From positions 1,178,001-1,242,000 of the forward strand of contig NZ_CP091740.1 in assembly GCF_022014595.1 (NCBI RefSeq): a stretch of DNA of 64,000 nt, in the 5' to 3' direction. This DNA comes from Solitalea lacus (GTDB lineage Bacteria; Bacteroidota; Bacteroidia; Sphingobacteriales; Sphingobacteriaceae). This document shows positions 1-8,121 of this stretch, in pieces; the first letter of the stretch is position 1, and every line of letters starts with the position of its first letter. Under the pieces are notes generated by a model, which saw only the letters and a program-made list of their open reading frames with translations, searched no databases and was not told the DNA's origin. A program made the translations under genes and the position numbers.

Positions 1-1
1 T

Positions 2-175
2 GAAAAGGAAATTTTGAAACTGGTAGCAGAAGAGAAGAGCAATCAGGATATAGCTGACATGCTTTTCATTAGTTTACGAACAGTTGAAACGCATCGTTTA
101 AACCTTTCACAAAAACTAAATATTAAAAATACGGCCGGGTTAGTTAAGGAAGCTATTAAAAGGGGATTAGTTTAA
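2..175 (+). CDS. NarL/LuxR-family response regulator, C-terminal fragment (5' end outside window)
   Basis: The reading frame is open from the left edge and ends at a TAA, giving the last 57 residues of a protein. It carries a LuxR-type helix-turn-helix: the stretch QDIADMLFISLRTVETHR matches the recognition-helix pattern (IA..L.IS..TVE.H) and is followed by KLNIKNTAGLVKEAIKRGLV, the usual end of NarL/FixJ response regulators. This part binds DNA; a phosphoacceptor receiver domain would be expected upstream but is not visible. It ends about 40 bases before the sulfatase pseudogene on the same strand. The family is clear; the target genes are unknown. Confidence 0.85.
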   Translation, partial: EKEILKLVAEEKSNQDIADMLFISLRTVETHRLNLSQKLNIKNTAGLVKEAIKRGLV

Positions 176-217
176 ACTTCGATAGATTTCTGACTTATTT
201 TGCATCCTCTTTACATC

Positions 218-1167
218 ATGAAAAAAATCTTATCTCTGGTTTTTCTTGTTTTCGTTGTACTTTCAGTTTCAGGACAAAATACAAAAGTGGCCAATAGCAG
301 GCCTAATGTTATTTTTATTTGTGCCGATGATTTGGGGTATGGTGATTTGAGCTGTTATGGGGCCTCGAAAATTAGAACGCCAAATTTAGATCAGTTGGCT
401 GCTACCGGAATTCGTTTTTCAGATGGACATTCTACTTCCGCAACATGTACTCCATCTCGTTACGCACTTATGACAGGAGAATATCCGTGGCGTAAACAAG
501 GTACCGGTATTTTACCGGGTGATGCAGCCTTAATTATTCCAACTAACAAAACAACGTTACCTAATCTCTTTAAGAAAGCTGGTTACAAAACAGGTATTGT
601 AGGTAAATGGCATTTGGGCTTAGGTGAAGCTGTTGCTAAAGATTGGAATGGGGATATTAAACCTGGGCCGAATGAAGTTGGTTTTGATTATTCCTTTATT
701 TTTCCAGCTACTGCAGATAGGGTGCCGACTGTGTTTTTGGAAAACCATAAAGTAATTGGTTTGGATGCTAATGACCCTATGTATCCTCAGCTCTAATCTG
801 TCAGATCGATATGATGGCCTCGTTCTCTAAACTGATTAATCAATTCATTCCTAAAGGGGATGCACCAGATAGTGAAAACCAGCTTGACGCTTTGCTTGGC
901 AAATCCTTAAAAGGTCGCTCAGTATTGATTGGACAGGGTGGGGCATTGTCAATCATAAAAGATGGCTGGAAATACATTACTCCAAGTAAAGGGGCAGCAT
1001 ATGATAAAATGGTAGGAATAGAAACAGGCAACGATAGGGGTCCTCAGCTGTATAATCTTAAGGAGGATTTAGGCGAGAAAAATAACCTTGCGGCAAAATA
1101 TCCGGAGAAAGTTAAAGAATTGGCAGATTTACTAATGTCTATCAAACTGAAACCAGAGGAAATGTGA
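218..1167 (+). pseudogene. Arylsulfatase, internally deleted and frameshifted
   Basis: The first part encodes a signal peptide (MKKILSLVFLVFVVLSVSGQ) and the N-terminal half of a type I sulfatase. Metal-binding Asp37-Asp38 lie in ICADDLGYGDLSCYG, and the formylglycine motif C-T-P-S-R is at residues 77-81. Near base 790 the frame stops after PMYPQL. The typical sulfatase C-terminal part (CQIDMMASFSKLINQ, then DGWKYI and GPQLYNLKEDLGEKNNLA) resumes in another frame and ends at 1167. Intact relatives are about 500 residues and this locus encodes about 315, so roughly 150-200 residues of the middle, with further active-site residues, are gone. The preferred start is the ATG at 218, at the signal peptide. 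It would have hydrolysed sulfate esters of glycans in the periplasm but is almost certainly inactive. Confidence 0.88.
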
Positions 1168-1254
1168 GGTGTACTTGGCCATTTATACATGGATAATGCT
1201 TTAAGGAAACCTCTTTAAACTTTGTACTTAGAATATTATGAAGCAATAAGAAAA

Positions 1255-1277
1255 GGCTTTTAAATAATTTAAAAGCC
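1255..1277 (-). terminator. Hairpin terminator between convergent genes
   Basis: A 10-bp stem (ggcttttaaa / tttaaaagcc) closes a 3-base loop. On the minus strand it is followed by TTTTCTT, so it fits a Rho-independent terminator for the secreted hypothetical gene that ends at 1304. It lies between two converging genes and may serve both. Confidence 0.6.
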
Positions 1278-1303
1278 CTTTGGGACAAGGTTGCTTGCTT
1301 CAT

Positions 1304-2314
1304 TTATTGAGCTTGCTCATTATAAGTGTTTTCCATTTGTAGCATTTTCTTATAAAACCCTGCAGATTGCATTGTAATATCCTTGGCAATGTTTTGCATG
1401 TCAACAATGGTTTTAAGCAATGTAATTTGATAATTAGCCAATTGTGCCAGTTCTTTAGATTGTTTTGACGATTGAGACGGAGCTCCGTAATTGCCTTTAG
1501 CTAAGAAGCTATCATAAGGGGCCACCGAGCGTTTGTAAGCAGCTATAAGGTCAAGAAGTCCATCGCGATAAAACTGTAATTTGGTTTCATACGTAGCACT
1601 TCTAATATTAAACTCGTGAAAATCGATTTCTTTGAGTCTTTTGTTTATCCATTCAGGTGCATTCTCGCCAACCATGTTTATAAGCTTTGATTTTTCAACC
1701 ATAATTGGAGCAAGTGTCTTAAGTTCTTTTTTATCCAATTCTTTCATCTTTCTTTCACTTTCGGTCTCAAATGTAGAGTATGCCTTTTTGATAAACTCTT
1801 CCGTGAATAGATTGAGCATCATAGCCGCTTCAACAGTTGCAGTAATGCCTTTTTGTGTGGATATTTCTTGTATTAAAACTGCATTTTGATAAGGTGTTTT
1901 TTTAGATGTGGGGTCTTCCATTTTTGCTGCCAATACAAACCTTGAATTGCTTGCTTTTGTAGAATTTTGAAGATTGTCATTTTCTGATGAATTCATTGAT
2001 ATAAAGTCATCTTCATATACATGTATTCCTAGTGCTTCATTATCTATTGTTGTAGTTGTAGGAAGTTGCTTTTTTGTTTTGCTGTTAATTTTCATAAGAA
2101 CTTTGTTAATTCTGTTGTAAAATGGACTGAACATAATCATGCCATCTATCTCCCCATTTATCATACACTTGATATAAGCCTCTTTTGGGGTAAGTGATGG
2201 AAGAATTAATGTTTCAGCAATTTTTGCTATTTCATATTTGACGGGTTGTTGCGCATTACTGCTTATACTGTAAAGTAGAGTAAGGATTGTTGAAAGAAAT
2301 TGCAATGCTTTCAT
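1304..2314 (-). CDS. Secreted hypothetical protein
   Basis: I do not recognise this family. The start was set at the ATG at 2314 because it places a signal peptide (MKALQFLSTILTLLYSISSNAQ) at the N-terminus; a longer frame begins at 2425 but its extra 37 residues do not look like an export signal. The mature part, about 315 residues, is soluble, Lys/Asn/Ser-rich and largely helical in character, with charged stretches (KMKELDKKELKTLAPIMVEK) and a helical C-terminus. No enzyme motif is visible. It is transcribed alone, flanked by hairpins at 1255-1277 and 2522-2542, so it is probably a single-gene unit of periplasmic or surface location. Confidence 0.7.
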   Translation of the reverse strand: MKALQFLSTILTLLYSISSNAQQPVKYEIAKIAETLILPSLTPKEAYIKCMINGEIDGMIMFSPFYNRINKVLMKINSKTKKQLPTTTTIDNEALGIHVYEDDFISMNSSENDNLQNSTKASNSRFVLAAKMEDPTSKKTPYQNAVLIQEISTQKGITATVEAAMMLNLFTEEFIKKAYSTFETESERKMKELDKKELKTLAPIMVEKSKLINMVGENAPEWINKRLKEIDFHEFNIRSATYETKLQFYRDGLLDLIAAYKRSVAPYDSFLAKGNYGAPSQSSKQSKELAQLANYQITLLKTIVDMQNIAKDITMQSAGFYKKMLQMENTYNEQAQ

Positions 2315-2521
2315 TTTAGTTGTTGAATTTGTTGTGATGATTTTGAATAATTTGTGATGCTGGATTTGTGGTATATCCTGCTTTTGTCTTGGCACAAAGT
2401 TCGGACGTAAAAAAAGCTTCTGCATCAGTAGAAAATGTGATATGATAAATTACGTAGTAGTACTGAACTTGAAATGGATGGGGTGAGGTTGCCGATAAGA
2501 AACTGTAAAAAACAAAGATGT

Positions 2522-2542
2522 GAGCCGCTTTATCAACGGCTC
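2522..2542 (-). terminator. Hairpin terminator of the AraC/membrane-protein operon
   Basis: The arms gagccg / cggctc (6 bp) lie 9 bases beyond the stop codon of the minus-strand membrane protein gene. Reading on the minus strand they are followed by a T-rich stretch ending in TTTTTT. The stem is short. Confidence 0.5.
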
Positions 2543-2550
2543 TTAGATAG

Positions 2551-3219
2551 TTAGAGATTGGTAGTAGTAGGGTAACCTTCTAAGTATAAATCATTATTAT
2601 ACTGTCGGTAGGTATGAACTGCCATCCAAAAATAGGCTCCTCCCCAAAGGGTATTGGCAATAAACTGCAGCGCCACTCCAGGAAAGGGAATTAATGCAAA
2701 CCCGAGAAAAACTATCCACCCCGACCACTTTGGTAATACGGCGCTCTTAAATATTGCAATCGCCATTAGGCCAAGCCCCGATAAGGTGCTTATTAATGAA
2801 ATCCCAAATAGAATAGCCAGCCCTCCACTCATGGAAGCATACTTTATTATTTCATCATTACCATTTAATACTTCTTGGCCAATGACAGGGAATAGGAACT
2901 GGATAACAGCAAAGACTCCGCAGCCCAGTATTTGATGAGTAAGGGAAAGTAGCAGTCCTGCAAAGGCCCATCTTTCAGCTTTAGTTTTTGCTAACAATTG
3001 ATATAAGGTTACTGTGCCGATCATTTCCATCAACACCCCAACAAATCCTCTGGCCGCCCACCATTGATAGGGGTTAGATGTGACCAAAAAGGCAAATTCT
3101 TTTGGCCGATTGACAGCGTCAAAAATTACATTTTCCTGAGGGATTAATAGGTCTCCAAAGGCAAATAGAAGTCCTGCCCCACCAATAATGGTGAGTCCTG
3201 TAATTACTCTTTTGTTCAT
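2551..3219 (-). CDS. Integral membrane protein, probably co-transcribed with AraC-type regulator
   Basis: This 222-residue protein has about six hydrophobic segments, including ITGLTIIGGAGLLFAFG, a segment near AGLLLSLTHQILGCGVFAVI, ILFGISLISTLSGLGLMAI and WIVFLGFALIPFPGVAL. It is therefore an inner-membrane protein. I see no transport or enzyme motif and do not assign a function; a DUF4386-like family is possible. It begins 18 bases after the stop of the AraC-GyrI regulator on the same strand, which points to a two-gene operon controlled by that regulator. A hairpin follows its stop codon. Confidence 0.75.
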   Translation of the reverse strand: MNKRVITGLTIIGGAGLLFAFGDLLIPQENVIFDAVNRPKEFAFLVTSNPYQWWAARGFVGVLMEMIGTVTLYQLLAKTKAERWAFAGLLLSLTHQILGCGVFAVIQFLFPVIGQEVLNGNDEIIKYASMSGGLAILFGISLISTLSGLGLMAIAIFKSAVLPKWSGWIVFLGFALIPFPGVALQFIANTLWGGAYFWMAVHTYRQYNNDLYLEGYPTTTNL

Positions 3220-3237
3220 AAGTTTATAGTTTAAAAT

Positions 3238-4059
3238 TTATTTAATGGGCATATACCAGTCCAATAAAAGATTATCAGGATCTGTCCAATCGGGGAATTG
3301 ATGGAACCGAAAATAAGCTACTCCTTCTCTGTGTTCAAAACCAGAAGACTCCATCAAATGACGAGTGATGACGAGTGAGTTTTGTTGATAATCAGATACC
3401 TTTGAGCAGAAGCGATATATGGCAAATCTTTCTGATGGCATAGTAAACTTTAGGAAAGGGTTAATGCGCAGTAAAGCTTCATTCTTAGGGACAAGTGCTG
3501 CATCATATCGTAAAGGCGTTTCCATATCCAGGTGCTGACAGTTATGGAGGATAGCATAATATTCGAACTGCTCCTGGTCCAGTTTGTTGGCTTGTAAATA
3601 AAGAGCCACATCTTTCCAAATTTGATAAATGGTCTTTGAAAAATAATTGCCATAACTAGGGAAGACAAAAGCTTGCTGCTCCTTAAACTTTACGGCTTTG
3701 CAATTAAGGGAAACGTAGTCTTCATCCAGATGAACAATTTTCCTTTTTAAATCATTGTTTTCTCTAAAGGCAGAAGGGCTGATGTTATATACGTCTTTAA
3801 ATGCTCTGGCAAAAGATGAGTCATTATCATAACCCACAAGGAATTTTACCTTATTGATTGGAGTATTAGTGAGCCCAATAAGGTAAGCTGCTTTTTTCAT
3901 CTTCTGCTGCTTAATGTAATTACCAATACTATCCTGTAACTCCAGTTTAAGTACTTTATGCAAATGAAAAGGTGAATAGCCACTAATTTTTGCAAGCTGC
4001 TCCAGGGAGATCTTTTCTTCCAGGTGATAACTAATATATGTGAGTAATTCCTTTACCAT
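3238..4059 (-). CDS. AraC-family transcriptional regulator with GyrI-like effector-binding domain
   Basis: The N-terminal 95 residues form an AraC/XylS DNA-binding domain with two helix-turn-helix units: SLEQLAKISGYSPFHLHKV, and INKVKFLVGYDNDSSFARAF followed by the family signature YNISPSAFR. Residues about 110-273 resemble the GyrI-like/BmrR C-terminal small-molecule-binding fold, with the typical Y-rich, F-rich pattern. Regulators of this layout (Rob and SoxS relatives with an effector domain) sense hydrophobic compounds. It lies 18 bases upstream of a six-segment membrane protein that it probably controls. The effector is unknown. Confidence 0.9.
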   Translation of the reverse strand: MVKELLTYISYHLEEKISLEQLAKISGYSPFHLHKVLKLELQDSIGNYIKQQKMKKAAYLIGLTNTPINKVKFLVGYDNDSSFARAFKDVYNISPSAFRENNDLKRKIVHLDEDYVSLNCKAVKFKEQQAFVFPSYGNYFSKTIYQIWKDVALYLQANKLDQEQFEYYAILHNCQHLDMETPLRYDAALVPKNEALLRINPFLKFTMPSERFAIYRFCSKVSDYQQNSLVITRHLMESSGFEHREGVAYFRFHQFPDWTDPDNLLLDWYMPIK

Positions 4060-4260
4060 TTTTGTTTTATTTCATTAGCCAAAGGTAGCTCTGATTTGAA
4101 TTATAAAATGTGCAGATCTTGCGATTGTGAAACTCCATTTTCTTGCTTCCCTAAGGTCAATACTCTATAAGATAGTTTTTTTCATATTTCTTTTGAAATG
4201 GATAAGATAGAGGAAAAGAGTTTTTTAGTAGTATATTGCAGATATATCTAATAAAAACAT

Positions 4261-4587
4261 ATGGGAAAATTCGTGACAAAAAAAGGTAAAGACGGTCAGT
4301 TTTACTTTAATCTTAAGGCCGACAACGGTCAGGTTATTCTTAGCAGTGAAGGTTATACAACTACTAATGCCAGAGATAATGGTATTGAGTCGGTAAGGAC
4401 AAATGCTTCCAATGATGGGCGTTTTGAACGCAGTACATCAAGTAATGGTAAGCCTTACTTTACTTTAAAGGCTAGTAATGGACAAGTAATTGGAAAGAGC
4501 GAGCTTTATGAAAGTGAAGCCGGACGTGATAACGGTATTGAGTCAGTAAAGAAAAACGCACCGGCGGCTACTGTTATAGAAGAATAA
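4261..4587 (+). CDS. YegP/UPF0339 (DUF1508) family protein with two tandem repeats
   Basis: The 108-residue protein consists of two copies of the DUF1508 unit. Copy one spans about residues 8-50 (GQFYFNLKADNGQVILSSEG, then ARDNGIESVRTNA) and copy two about residues 56-102 (GKPYFTLKASNGQVIGKSEL, then GRDNGIESVKKNA). Each ends in the hallmark NGIESV followed by N and A. The length and two-repeat form match E. coli YegP. The family is small and cytosolic, and its molecular function is not established. A strong hairpin follows the gene, so it is a single-gene unit. Confidence 0.95.
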   Translation: MGKFVTKKGKDGQFYFNLKADNGQVILSSEGYTTTNARDNGIESVRTNASNDGRFERSTSSNGKPYFTLKASNGQVIGKSELYESEAGRDNGIESVKKNAPAATVIEE

Positions 4588-4606
4588 TAAAGTTTAAAAG
4601 CTTAGG

Positions 4607-4636
4607 AAGGCTGCTTTATACACTCAAAGCAGCCTT
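4607..4636 (+). terminator. Rho-independent terminator after YegP-like gene
   Basis: An 11-bp perfect stem (aaggctgcttt / aaagcagcctt) with an 8-base loop begins 19 bases after the stop codon and is followed by attatta. Confidence 0.8.
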
Positions 4637-4780
4637 TATTATACATACTTGGGTTTGCACTCAATCCCAACATCTATTGATTTGCAGACTTAAAAATATT
4701 CCACTCAAAACAATCATCTAACAAGCAATATAGAATTTAATTTCCTTGTGAGCTACATCTTCGACAGCAAGCTTACTAAA

Positions 4781-5665
4781 ATGAAAAACATGAAGAAATT
4801 TTTAATATTAATAATTTTACCCATTATGTTTTCTTGCCAAGAAAAGTTTGACGGAAAAGACAAAGAAGTTTCAAAGTTTCGAGAGAAAAAGTAGAAAAAA
4901 ACTGGATGACGACGAAAAAACGAACTTAGAAAAAGCAATGAGGGTTATAGCGCTTGATGCAATGAGACTTAAGTGGGAACAGCCTGAAAAATATGAAAGA
5001 AAGTCATTCAATGATATTTCATTAAAGATGATAGATGGATTATCTTATTCGTCTGTTGTTGATTTGGCAGAGGATATCTTAAAAGAGAAACAAAAAAGAA
5101 ATAGATAAGATTACCAAAGAGATAGATTCTCTAAGTTTATTGAAAGACGAAAAAATAGCTAATCAGAAGAAACTTAATCTATTTAAGATAACTTACATTA
5201 AGTAAATAAAACGGATTTTTTCGACGACATGGTTCCTGAACTAGAAGTTGATTATCAATATACAGGTAAAAGCAAACTAAAAGGACCGAAAACAATCTTA
5301 TTTGAAGTAAAGCAAAAATCGACTCACCAAGAATTAAATCTGAAACTGTTATTATAGGAAATGCTGAAAGTATAATGGAATCAGGAGAATCAGTAACTGA
5401 ACATATTATATTGAGCCAAACTAAAGACGGTAATCCTAAATTGTGGGATTTGAAAAAGTATCCTGTTGAAAATCCCAATCTTTCAGATTATGATTTGGAG
5501 TTAAAAGTTAGTGTGTTGAGTTTAGTTTTAAAAGGGGAAATAGTTGAAATGCCAAAATCAAAAATCGAATAAATTGAAGCGGAAGTTAAAAATAAAAAGG
5601 AGGAACTGAAAGAACTGAAAACCGTAAAAGGATCTTTGGATGAGTTGGAACTCACAGATAAATAA
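4781..5665 (+). pseudogene. DUF6694-like lipoprotein gene with multiple frameshifts and stops
   Basis: The ATG at 4781 opens a lipoprotein signal (MKKFLILIILPIMFSC) followed by QEKFDGKDKE. Homology then passes to a second frame (SFKVSREKVEK), then a third (DDDEKTNLEKAMRVIALDAM and on to VVDLAEDILKEK), then a further frame (EIDKITKEIDSLSLLKDEK). After stops it reaches a segment around VPELEVDYQYTGKSKL, and another shift leads to NPKLWDLKKYPVENPNLSDY. A TAA at 5570-5572 interrupts a final coiled-coil tail. Several shifts fall in A-rich runs. Joined, the pieces make one coherent lipoprotein of about 290 residues whose N-terminal half resembles DUF6694. The product cannot be made as the sequence stands. 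The repeated A-tract lesions could also reflect sequencing error, but their number argues for real decay. Confidence 0.8.
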
Positions 5666-5682
5666 AATACTACATCTTGTAC

Positions 5683-6085
5683 ATGCTTATGAAACTTTGG
5701 AAACTATTGAGAGTGACTCCATTAATTTTGTTTTTAGGACTTCTTGTCTATTATTTTTATTCCGGTCGGCGATAAACAAGTTGAGGGGGATAAGAAAACT
5801 CCAGAGGGACTTTATACAATAAATGATAAAAATTCGAACAGCGGCTACTATAAAAATTTGGGCATTTCCTATCCTAATCAACAGGATATTGTTGAAGCAA
5901 AAAAGCTAGGAAAATCCCCAGGGGGAGAAGTGAAAATTCATGGACTTAAAAACGGAATGGGCTTTATCCATAAATTTCAACGTTGGGTTGATTGGACAAT
6001 GGGATGTGTTGCTGTAACCAATGAGGAAATGGAAGAGCTTTATTCGCATACCCCAATTGGAACAACTATTGAAATTCGACCATAA
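5683..6085 (+). pseudogene. L,D-transpeptidase (YkuD fold) with internal deletion
   Basis: From the ATG at 5683 the sequence encodes a membrane anchor (MLMKLWKLLRVTPLILFLGL, then LVYYFY) that stops at 5773-5775. In another frame, starting near 5760, the rest of a YkuD protein follows: PVGDKQVEGDKKTPEGLYTI, then KIHGLKNG and the catalytic block TMGCVAVTNEEMEELY with the nucleophilic Cys. Intact relatives have about 40 residues between anchor and PVGDK (the first strands of the domain), and these are missing here. The junction therefore combines a deletion with a frameshift. The family cross-links peptidoglycan or attaches lipoproteins in the periplasm. The gene is probably dead, although a 113-residue remnant with catalytic His and Cys stays open. 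Confidence 0.8.
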
Positions 6086-6339
6086 AAAAATAGGTTAATC
6101 TTCACTAAATCATAATGCGCCGAGATTAATTTTCATTTCTATTTCCATGATCAACGATTTAATGAACTGTTAATTGTAGTCTCTAACTGTGTAAATAAAG
6201 TAACCATTGGGGTGATAAATCAGCAATATTTCATTAGTTAATATATTGATAATTAATTTTATATGGTTTTGTTTGTGTTTGATTTGGCTGCTGTTTTGCT
6301 GCTAGTCTAATTAGTGGGAATAACTTTAAAATTAAGATC

Positions 6340-6525
6340 ATGGATAAGTTAGAATTAAAAGGAAAATGGAATGAGATTAAAGGTAAAATTAAGCAGCAGT
6401 ATGCAGATTTTACCGATGATGAACTGCTTTATCAGGAAGGTAAAGAAGATGAATTATTAGGCCGGCTCCAACAAAAAACTGGTAAAACAAGGGATGAAAC
6501 AATAAAGTGGTTACGGTCATTATAA
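6340..6525 (+). CDS. CsbD-family stress-response protein
   Basis: The 61-residue protein shows the CsbD pattern throughout: [20 protein letters not shown], then [20 protein letters not shown] and [10 protein letters not shown]. It is small, charged and soluble, as usual for CsbD proteins, which are induced under general stress in many bacteria but lack a defined biochemical role. It stands alone with about 250 bases of AT-rich DNA upstream, where a promoter is expected. A weak hairpin (aagcc...ggctt) lies just after the stop. Confidence 0.92.
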   Translation: MDKLELKGKWNEIKGKIKQQYADFTDDELLYQEGKEDELLGRLQQKTGKTRDETIKWLRSL

Positions 6526-6718
6526 ATTTTATAAGCCTCGCAAATGTGGGGCTTGTAATTTGAAATTAGGATAGTTGGTGTGGTGTAAGGATAAGAGTAA
6601 TGAAAAATGTTATGCACTAACTGTTTCAACCTCAGTGCTGATCAGATAATTTAGATTTATATAGAGTTCTTTTATGAATGTAATAATTCGTTTATCGGGC
6701 TTTAATTCAATAAAACCG

Positions 6719-6916
6719 TCAATGCAAAGTAATCTGACTGCCAAGTTTTAAAATTTTACCAGGCTTACCCTGAACATATTGTTCCCGAAAATTTAAAATA
6801 TTCCAATTTTTGTTAAGAAGTTTATTAGCTATAGGAAGGGCGTATGAAGGGCGACATGGAAGACCTCGTAAGAAATGGAATACCCTTTTGACCGGCCAGT
6901 GGCTCCAAATAATCAT
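6719..6916 (-). CDS. Small hypothetical protein (uncertain)
   Basis: A 65-residue frame with an in-frame stop just upstream of its ATG. The sequence (MIIWSHWPVKRVFHFLRGLP and on to YVQGKPGKILKLGSQITLH) has a plausible protein-like composition, is basic, and has no membrane segment or known motif. It lies about 45 bases downstream of the truncated oxidoreductase stop on the same strand. It could be a real small gene or the remnant of a larger one. I cannot assign a function. Confidence 0.35.
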   Translation of the reverse strand: MIIWSHWPVKRVFHFLRGLPCRPSYALPIANKLLNKNWNILNFREQYVQGKPGKILKLGSQITLH

Positions 6917-6962
6917 TTTATTTTAGCTCACTTCTAGTTACCCTATCAGCTCGTTTGGTGCA

Positions 6963-8108
6963 TTATCGGTTAAATTTGAAGAGTGCTGCATCGCTATTTT
7001 TTTTACCTAAAAGGATGTCTCTAATAATCTCAGCGGAAATAACACTAAATGTAATTCCGTTTCCTCCAAAACCTAAAGCAATATAACTATTTTGCATATT
7101 GCTGTAGTTACCGATATAAGGTAAACCATCTTTTGTTTTGCTGAACGTTCCGCACCAGGAAAACTCAGTTTTAAATTGTATTTCAGGGAATAATTGATTA
7201 AACGAACGTTCTAATACAGCTTTTTTTGATTTAAGCAAATTGTCTCTTCGGGTTGCATTGTAGAAATCAACGTCTTTACCTCCTATAATAATTCGAGTAT
7301 CGTTAGTTGTTCGAAGGTATAAATAAGGATGGGCTGTTTCCCAAATCATGCAATTATGATATGCCCAAAAGTTTGCATGTGAAAATTGCTCACTAGCAAT
7401 TACATAGGTTGATTTAAGCTTTAAAATATTTTTATTTATTAGATTAACAGACTCATAACCTGTAGCGTAAATAACTTTTTTGGCTTTTATGTTAAAATTA
7501 TTGGCTGTTACCAGCCTGACTCCGTTTTTTGAATGATGAAACTCAATTATTGGGGTTCGGTCATAAACCTGAATACCTTTCTTAATTAAATATTGCAAGA
7601 TTTTGTGCGTTAATAAATAAGCATCTGTTTGTGCTCCGTTTTTTGATAACAAACCTGCCGGAGCTTTAAATTTGAATGTATTTAGAATATCTTTTTCGTT
7701 CAGTAGTTCAATATCAATATTCCAACGTTTTCTAATTGCGTACTCCTTATTCAACAAGTCTTTATCTTTTTGATATGATGCAAATTGGAAGCTATGTTTC
7801 TCAGTGAAATCATTAAATCCGATTTTAAGAACCAGTTTGCTTAATTTTTCAAGGGCGTTTAAGCATAGCAGGTAACTTCTGGCTGCATTCTTTTCGCCAA
7901 TTAAAGCTGATAATAAGGTAAGAGGAGTATCAATTTCATATTGCAGCAATGAGGTACTGGCACAGGTGCTTCCGAGGGCAACTGTTCGTCCATCAATTAA
8001 AGTTGGTTTTAGGCCCGCTTCGACCAGATAGTAAGCGCATAAATGGGGCGCCTTATAAAATATTAGACGCCCCATTTGTAATGTATATGAATTAACTCTA
8101 AATAACAT
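6963..8108 (-). pseudogene. FAD-dependent oxidoreductase (DAO family) lacking its N-terminal dinucleotide-binding motif
   Basis: Residues from about 26 onward match DAO-type flavin oxidoreductases: AYYLVEAGLKPTLIDGRTVA, GSTCASTSLLQYEIDTPL, KVIYATGYES, DGLPYIG and the C-terminal IALGFGGNGITFSVISAEII. In this family the chain begins with about 35 more residues ending in a VIGGGISGA-type Rossmann motif that grips the FAD adenosine. Here those residues are replaced by MLFRVNSYTLQMGRLIFYKA, which has no GxGxxG. DNA at the junction (8041-8077) is an inverted repeat resembling a terminator. The simplest reading is a 5' truncation by rearrangement, leaving an open frame that cannot bind FAD normally. 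It is upstream of no partner gene; the debranching enzyme gene ends 13 bases before it on the same strand. Confidence 0.7.
8041..8077. repeat. Inverted repeat at the 5' junction of the truncated oxidoreductase
   Basis: The arms aaatggggcg (8041-8050) and cgccccattt (8068-8077) pair perfectly over 10 bp and surround an AT-rich loop. The sequence ggggcgccttataa resembles the long terminator at 20569-20615 (gggcgccttataa). A terminator-like hairpin inside the first codons of an open frame is unusual and marks the probable breakpoint. Confidence 0.6.
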
Positions 8109-8121
8109 CCATAATCATTAT

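Noticed and set aside
3450-3668. 72-codon minus-strand frame inside the AraC-type regulator
   Set aside because: It overlaps the effector-binding domain in another frame of the same strand with no homology of its own.
4840-5110. Separate small 86-residue gene starting at 4848
   Set aside because: It is the central piece of the decayed lipoprotein gene; signal peptide and flanking homology lie in other frames on both sides.
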